A DNA stretch of 64,000 nt from Incurvaria masculella (taxonomy: Eukaryota > Arthropoda > Insecta > Lepidoptera > Incurvariidae), in NCBI GenBank assembly GCA_946894095.1, contig OX335642.1, positions 23,881,021-23,945,020 on the forward strand. The letters run 5' to 3'. The stretch's first letter is position 1; the number at the start of each line of letters is the position of its first letter. The notes beneath the pieces are model-generated. The model was not told where the DNA came from. It searched no databases and saw only the letters and a list, made by a program, of their open reading frames with translations. Positions 57,868 to 64,000 of the stretch are shown one piece after another. A program made the position numbers and the translations under genes.

Positions 57868-58345
57868 AGGTCCCCTTCCGCTACTAGGTGGTAGGGTTTA
57901 AGCCCGCCCGGGTTTATTTATTTATTTATTTATTATAGAAACTTAACAGCTATTTATGGTTACAAATAGTACAGGTATTTATCAAATTGTTAAGCCAATT
58001 ATAAAGTTTCACAATTTGAAAATTTTGTTGACGTTATAGGTACCTATGATGTAAGAATACAAATTCAAAAATATCCTAAAGGTTAATCGGACATATGTGG
58101 GGGGGGGGCTGGAATCTTTGTAAGAAGCGTGAGTAGGGTGTGTGGGTGTGAGTTGAGCGTGTGTGACAGGGAGGGTGTGTATGAATGTGTGAGGAGTGCG
58201 TGAAGTACCGTCACATTGTGGATAAAAAGATGGTCAAAGCGGCAATAAAAAATTGTCCGTGTTTTCCATCTAGTAACTAGTTCAATGTATCCGTGCTCTT
58301 AAAGTGAAGGTCCTGGCATGGCACCTAATTCCTTCGGGAATGTCG
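57868..58345 (+). mobile_element. SINE interrupted by a later insert
   Basis: Left part CTACTAGGTGGTAGGGTTTA to CCCGCCCGGG (57912); body resumes about 58208 and runs to GGCACCTAATTCC. The insert is listed separately. Confidence 0.65.
57913..58210 (-). mobile_element. Insert with TTTA-repeat end splitting a SINE
   Basis: It starts on + with a (TTTA) run, contains a G9 tract and a GT-rich stretch at 58080-58200, and interrupts a SINE: the left part ends CCCGCCCGGG at 57912 and the body resumes near 58208 with GTACCGTCACATTGTGGAT. The TTTA run is likely the tail of a minus-strand retroposon. Confidence 0.5.
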
Positions 58346-58997
58346 ATCCGACTTTCAATACCCGAAATGCAATCGGGTCGCATTTCCATGGGACATGCGA
58401 CATCTAAGGCATGAAGTCACATCTCACCTGAAAAGGGAACGTTATACACACTCGGCAATGGAAAAAAATATGAAGAAGTATTTATTTGGTGGATCACATT
58501 CGAAGATGAAAATTCGGATATGATCGTATTTGAATCTTTGATGACCGAAATGTGCTTCGGTAGTGTTGACCGAAAATTGGAAGACCTAATTACTAAAAGT
58601 ATACATAAAAGGGAACCTGTCCAGTCAAATAGGATGAAATGGAAATGTCTTTTGTCGGTATTCACTGAGGTTTTGTAAGTTGTAGGAAAATTTCTACTAT
58701 CACAACTTCTGAATTGGATGTAGATAGCTACATATGTTCCCATATCAACGTTTACTTGTGGATCCGCTCATGCAAAGCTTAAAAAATGTGGCGAAATATT
58801 TTCAAAGAGAAGTCGATAAGTGTAACCACGTCCCAACACTAAAAGCGCGTTCTGTCAACTTCCCTTTCGGAGCGCAGCGACTCCGGAAAGTGCTTAGCAA
58901 GAGGAAAAACTGAGTAGGAACAAGGCTAAGTCGCGCCAACGTCCCGCCCTTCGCTCAAAGGCTTCCGTGAGAGTTCACTTAAGCTTACCTAATCGGA

Positions 58998-59850
58998 CCT
59001 TTGATTCGTTTTTTATTAAACAGGCTCCTCATTACGAACTGCATGTAGTACCTATACTTAGTGCAGTAAGAAGAAGTAACACGGCTACCGTTTTGGGTTT
59101 TTAATTTGAATTTGGAATGGTTAGCAAGTATGTCTGCTTGGGAGCTTTGATTCGATTTTATTAAACAGGCTCCTCATTACGAACTGCATGTAGTACCTGT
59201 GCTTAGTGCAGTAAGAAGAAGTAACACTACCGTTTTGGGTTTTTAATTTGAATTTGGAATGGTTAGCAAGGATGTCTGCTTGGGAGCTTTGATTCGTTTT
59301 TTATTAAACAGGCTCCTCATTACGAACTGCATGTAGTACCTGTACTTAGTGCAGTAAGAAGAAGTAACACGGCTACCGTTTTGGGTTTTTAATTTGAATT
59401 TGGAATGGTTAGCAAGTATGTCTGCTTGGGAGCTTTGATTCGATTTTATTAAACAGGCTCCACATTACGAACTGCATGTAGTACCTGTACTTAGTGCAGT
59501 AAGAAGAAGTAACACTACCGTTTTGGGTTTTTAATTTGAATTTGGAATGGTTAGCAAGGATGTCTGCTTGGGAGCTTTGATTCGTTTTTTATTAAACAGG
59601 CTCCTCATTACGAACGGCATGTAGTACCTGTACTTAGTGCAGTAAGAAGAAGTAACACTACCGTTTTGGGTTTTTAATTTGAATTTGGAATGGTTAGCAA
59701 GGATGTCTGCTTGGGAGCTTTGATTCGTTTTTTATCAAACAGGCTCCTCATTACGAACTGCATGTAGTACCTGTACTTAGTGCAGTAAGAAGAAGTAACA
59801 CGGCTACCATTTTGGGTTTTTAATTTGAATTTGGAATGGTTAGCGATAAT
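58998..59850. repeat. Satellite-like array, six 143/145-bp units of two types
   Basis: GGCTCCTCATTACGAACTGC recurs at 59023, 59168, 59311, 59456, 59599 and 59742. Type A units have AACACGGCTACC and GATTCGATTTTATT; type B have AACACTACC and a longer T run. Order A-B-A-B-B-A', so the array grew partly as dimers. Confidence 0.9.
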
Positions 59851-61890
59851 GTCTGCGAGAATCGTCTGATGTTATAACGATCATCATTTCACTGGTCTGT
59901 TAATCGAATATTTGGTCTTAGGGGATATGTAAACAGCCGACTAACTACCATTTTTAAGCACACAGAACAAGTCGAAACCTCCTGTATTGTGTCGTGTCAA
60001 AACAATACAGCAGGCTATGGATGAGCCCATTGCTTTGTCATATATACCTTAAATGAACGCACTAATCAAACTAAATGAGACAAAAGGCAATGCACGCCAA
60101 CGGAGATTGAACCGACATTAGTACAGTTGAAATTACAGGGAGAGAGTAACTTGCATTTACAGATAAATAAATAAAGGACTATAACGGAACCTAATCGTCG
60201 TGAAGTGTTTGGATTATCATACCTCATTGATATCGTACCTATATTTATTGATATTTACCTAGTAGAAAAGCAGTGTGGTAGTAATATAAATAATACATTT
60301 CAAATATGGAGTTTGGTCCCTTGGCAAAACAGACAATTATAATGATTAGACAGATGGATAGACAACCGTTATCACTTAGTGGTGCGGAAGCCTAATAACT
60401 TCGTTATACATAACACTCGAAAACTGCATCAAATTGATCTATTGTATGTTCTGCTAACATTATTACAACCAAATGCCAGCATCGCTATCGATCCAGGTAA
60501 AAAATACATGAAAGCACTGCGACTGTAGTATGGTCGAAGCGACAATGAACATTGTCTGACTTGTACAATTCGAGTTCAATACAGCCGAGCAATATAAAGA
60601 AAGTCCTGGCATGGCACCTAGTTCCCATGTGGTGTGTTAGGCTAATATCATAACTGTTGGTATTAGTTATCCATGATCATAATGTGAGTTGAGATTTGGG
60701 CCGTTAAAATAAGAACAAATATTGCATACACGCTAGCTTTACATCCGTTTCCTCATTACACCAAAAGTTTCCTGGTAGAATTCGCTTTAACTGATAAGTC
60801 CGCCTTTGTGTCGTACCTTACGTTAATTATTATGTAATTTTACTATTCTGTTGCTTGAACTTATTGCACAACATAGATTTTGTATTATATATGTATATGT
60901 ACTACGTATGTATGTGCTCCTTCACTATGTGCATTAACTATAAACTATTATATAGAAAGAGCCAATAATATTTGTTTTAGATTTGATACAGGTTTATGTA
61001 AAACAGGACGAAGCTAAGAAGCTTAGAAGGTCGAAATGCCAAATGCCGTAAATATTAATCGTCACAAACTCCAAAAACAAAAGTTGACAGACAAGGCAAG
61101 AGCAGTAGACACCTGTCAGTCTGCTTCGCGTTTGAAGCGAGTATCCTAAATCAACAAAGTGTCAAGTTTACTCGCTTTGGCTATATTTGTAGGCATCGTT
61201 TAGTCTACCTGGCCACTTTAGAATTCACGTTAGAAACATTTATTTGCTAAAGATAAATAATTTAAAAGAAAGGTTAATAAGTAGCATAACATTTTTATGG
61301 TTGAAGAAATTATTCCTCACGTAAGTAGTACAACTTTAATATAGTCCTAAAATGTTTTATATTGGTGCATTTAAAAATACTAACAATCGTCAGGATCTTA
61401 CTTTTATATTAGATAGCTTTATTGAACTGGATAAGGTAATATGCATAAAATTGTATGATATCAATGGATAATTTAACATGGTAATCGCTATTACTTATAA
61501 AATACAACGTCTGCCGTATGTCTTTCTGTTCGCTACTATAAACCACTCGTCCGATTTCAATGCGGTTTATACCTACGTATAACTCGATACCCTTGACTTA
61601 TAGGCATTTTAGTATCAGGCTTAACTCGCTGAGGGGTGAGCAGTATCATCCTAGAAGTTAATATGAGAGTATCGGGAAAATCGACTTCGGGGAATTTTAA
61701 TATGAGTGGAGCGACCTAATTAATTATATTTGTAAAATACGTAAATATTACTTTACATATATTGAGGGTAGGTGATGTGTACACTTTAAATACTACCTAC
61801 TTTTTAATTGTAATAAACTGGTTCCAATTATTTTTATCATCGCTGAAACTATTAAAGAAAAAGTAACATAAAAATAGAACCAATCAAGCA
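59851..61890. other. No gene seen
   Basis: AT-rich with a SINE 3' half (60.5 kb) and a LINE UTR fragment (60.78 kb). Nothing else supported. Confidence 0.5.
60525..60690 (+). mobile_element. SINE 3' half
   Basis: ATGGTCGAAGCGACAATGAA, TCCTGGCATGGCACCTAGTT and TTGGTATTAGTTATCCATG. Head missing. Confidence 0.6.
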
Positions 61891-62432
61891 TTAAGGTGGC
61901 CCATCCCGCCCATACAAAAGAGGAAAGAAGATCACGCCCATATTTCTTGTCAGAGATCCAAAATTTTGCTCAAAATAGCTTTATTTGATCGAACTAGATG
62001 TCTGATGACCATTTGTATTGTAAAAATGTGTTTGGTTTCTAAGTTATAAGGTCCTAAAGTTCGCATTTTTCTCGCGTTTTATACAATAACTTTGGAGGTG
62101 GATTACGCAATGATAAAGTAAGAACACCTTAAAAAGATTAGTCATCAGACATAGCTTATTTAATCAAGATTTATGATCTATTTGGTTTTTGTTAGATTTT
62201 TGACTACAGCGGTCGTGGTTTACTTTTAGCTATAAGTTGTTTTGAAATTAAAATTTTCGTAAATCTTACCAAATCATACACTATGCACATTGTCTTTTTT
62301 GTAGGCATGTTACATCTTCCTCATCACGGAGCCTGTCTTATTCTTTGAAACAGAGAAGGTCCCAGAGCGCAACAGCATGGTTTTGTACCGTGCCCGCGAA
62401 TGAGTTAGGCCCGCCGGGAAGGGCCACCTTAA
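61891..62432 (-). mobile_element. TTAA MITE, copy 3, inverted
   Basis: Reverse-complement copy flanked by TTAA on both sides (61891-61894, 62429-62432), closely matching the 17.4-kb copy. It lies upstream of the candidate Patj first exon. Confidence 0.8.
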
Positions 62433-62934
62433 GAAATAAAACCGGTCAAGCGTGAACGTATTCACGTGTCGAAAGTCCCGTTCCCGTCACTGATGGCTAT
62501 GGGCGTGAGGCCTCAAGAAGTACGAAGATTATTTTTCAATTTCATACAAAATCAGCGCTTCAGAAATATAGCTATTTCTCAAAAAGTATGACGTTTTGAG
62601 CAAAAATTATTTGTTGCTACACAACTACATAAGTGTTCCTACATTGGAAATTTATTTCACGATTTTCAAACAACCTTTAACAGGAGAAAGATTCGAGACA
62701 ATATGCGTTTGACCGACAGACACCAGAGCCAGAAGAAAATGAAGAGAAAATGTTATTGAAAAGATCCTATACTTTCAAGGCCGCAGACATTTCTGTATTT
62801 TTTATATTCCTCAGCAGTCTCTCTGCCGCTCGGAAAATCTTCTTCGTCATCATTCATCAATCATTCACCTTATACGTCCAAACCATCTCAACATATCTAC
62901 CCTTTTCAATCTTAGTCACTAGATCCCTTTTTTT

Positions 62935-63170
62935 AGGTTTCCGTACCCAAAGGGTGCTAACGGAACCCTATTACTAAGCCTCCGCTGTCCGTCCATCCGC
63001 CTGTCACAGGGCTGTATTTCGTAAACCTTAATAGGGTGGCAGTTGAAATTTTAACAACAAATAGGTTAATATAATAAAAGTAAAAGGGGGGCCCCAGACA
63101 AAAACGTGATTTTTTTAATCTTATGCGATGGTACGGAACCTTTCGTGTGCTAGTCCGACTCGCACTCATT
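62935..63170 (-). repeat. (CCGT)n repeat copy
   Basis: GTTTCCGTACCCAAAGGGTG to CGTGTGCTAGTCCGACTCGC; the CCGT tract is short (two steps). Confidence 0.7.
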
Positions 63171-63524
63171 TTCTCCGAGCGTAGCTACATTATTTCGTAC
63201 AAAAAATATGATAATATTGGTCATTATTTTTTATCTTTTTATTGTAGCTGAAAAAGTTGAAGCGTCATTTAAATTTCTTTTCTCCCTTCCCATTCGCGTT
63301 TCCAGAGGTGAGAATTAATATTGCTGCACGGCGGTTATTTAACATTTTTTTAACATAGAATTGAGGTCACAGATAATTTATGCGACGTCATATTAGCTTG
63401 CAAGCCACGCAATGTACGTGTTTACATAGGACACACAGAGGTATTCTTAAATGGACGAGGGTAGGCCGGGTGTAGAATTCCATACCGTACCTACGTCAAA
63501 ACATTCATCTTTATTTTATGGAAC

Positions 63525-63898
63525 TTGACACGGCTGGCCAATACAACACAACTACCATCATGATATTGGCCCAGTACCCCATATTCCCGAATTAATTAAG
63601 TGCCAGGTACTACCCTTAAAGAGCAGCTACACAGAACTGGGTGGGAACTGGACGCTTCAACCATAGTTTCATCACATGCGGTGGTACCAACCCGGGTGGG
63701 CTTAACGCTAACATCTAGTAGGGGAAGGGTATCTACCGTTTTACATGGGCTCCAAACTATGGAACATTTTTCGTAACTAAATGCACTTATCAAACTCAGA
63801 AAGGGAAAGAGAGTGGTGCTTGACCGGACCGAGGATTTAAAGCCATGATCTCTCGCATGAAAGGCAGGTCCTCTAACCCCTCACGCCACGAGATATAT
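63525..63898 (-). mobile_element. SINE copy with head remnant
   Basis: CCAATACAACACAACTACCA, body CAACCCGGGTGGGCTTAACG, TCAGAAAGGGAAAGAGAGTG and a B-box-like remnant GGATTTAAAGCC at 63832. Confidence 0.65.
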
Positions 63899-64000
63899 CT
63901 TCAAACCTTTTTTTCTCCATAGTAATTATACATAAATTATATAGTTAATATTTAACGATATGAATTTCTTGGACTTCGTATTTTGGCAGTCCAAGTATTT

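Overview
The window is AT-rich insect DNA, most likely from a moth or butterfly. The signs are an Inr+DPE core promoter, very dense short interspersed repeats, an R4/Dong-like non-LTR retrotransposon, a recurrent repeat carrying a CCGT-repeat tract, and exons that align best (from memory) to insect Patj. No bacterial features are present.

Almost the whole window is one gene read on the minus strand, from about 53.9 kb down to at least 4.1 kb. I reconstructed 15 exons of Patj, the four-PDZ scaffold of the Crumbs apical polarity complex, plus a sixteenth large exon that fits by splice phase but is not recognised. The splice phases agree across every junction. In transcript order: 53917-53818 (candidate first exon, Inr+DPE promoter, start ATG); PDZ1 in 52781-52647 and 47688-47536; linkers 46464-46294 and 44494-44388; PDZ2 in 39609-39491, 28249-28158 and 22643-22428; linker 21126-20917; PDZ3 in 20012-19842 and 18944-18789; linker 17165-17039; PDZ4 in 16461-16322, 15027-14853 and 14599-14517; then a 1.6-kb exon 5687-4096 coding an acidic 530-residue segment with a paired CxxC motif. 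The transcript continues past 4096 and its stop codon was not found. The L27 domain that binds Stardust/Pals1 in fly Patj was not found either; it may lie beyond 64 kb, or this promoter may make an L27-less form.

The most unusual feature is that five of these exons (at 52.7, 47.6, 28.2, 22.6 and 21.0 kb) are each followed by a local tandem array. In every case the repeat unit carries the 3' part of the exon together with its 5' splice site. Units are 176, about 90, about 80, 213 and 135 bp, with 7, 2, about 10, 4 (plus fragments) and 3 copies. The 213-bp array is in frame (71 codons), stays open, and has a consensus donor in each full unit, so the transcript could encode variable numbers of a PDZ2 C-terminal segment.

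The introns are full of mobile DNA: (1) a nearly complete endonuclease-type (RLE) non-LTR retrotransposon at 39903-43055, with a 12-bp target duplication, inserted in one arm of a fold-back element; (2) a 5'-truncated R4/Dong-like element at 7168-8428 inserted in a TA microsatellite inside another LINE's 3' UTR; (3) truncated LINE tails at 8.6, 39.2, 48.7 and 57.6 kb; (4) about 15 copies of one SINE family, some with a tRNA-like head and two, in head-to-head orientation, with a 5S rRNA-like head; (5) a TTAA-flanked MITE family (three copies), other inverted-repeat MITEs, fold-backs, a decayed mariner fragment and several satellite-like arrays. Long stretches of intron show nothing I can name. 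No searches were run; family assignments come from motif recognition.
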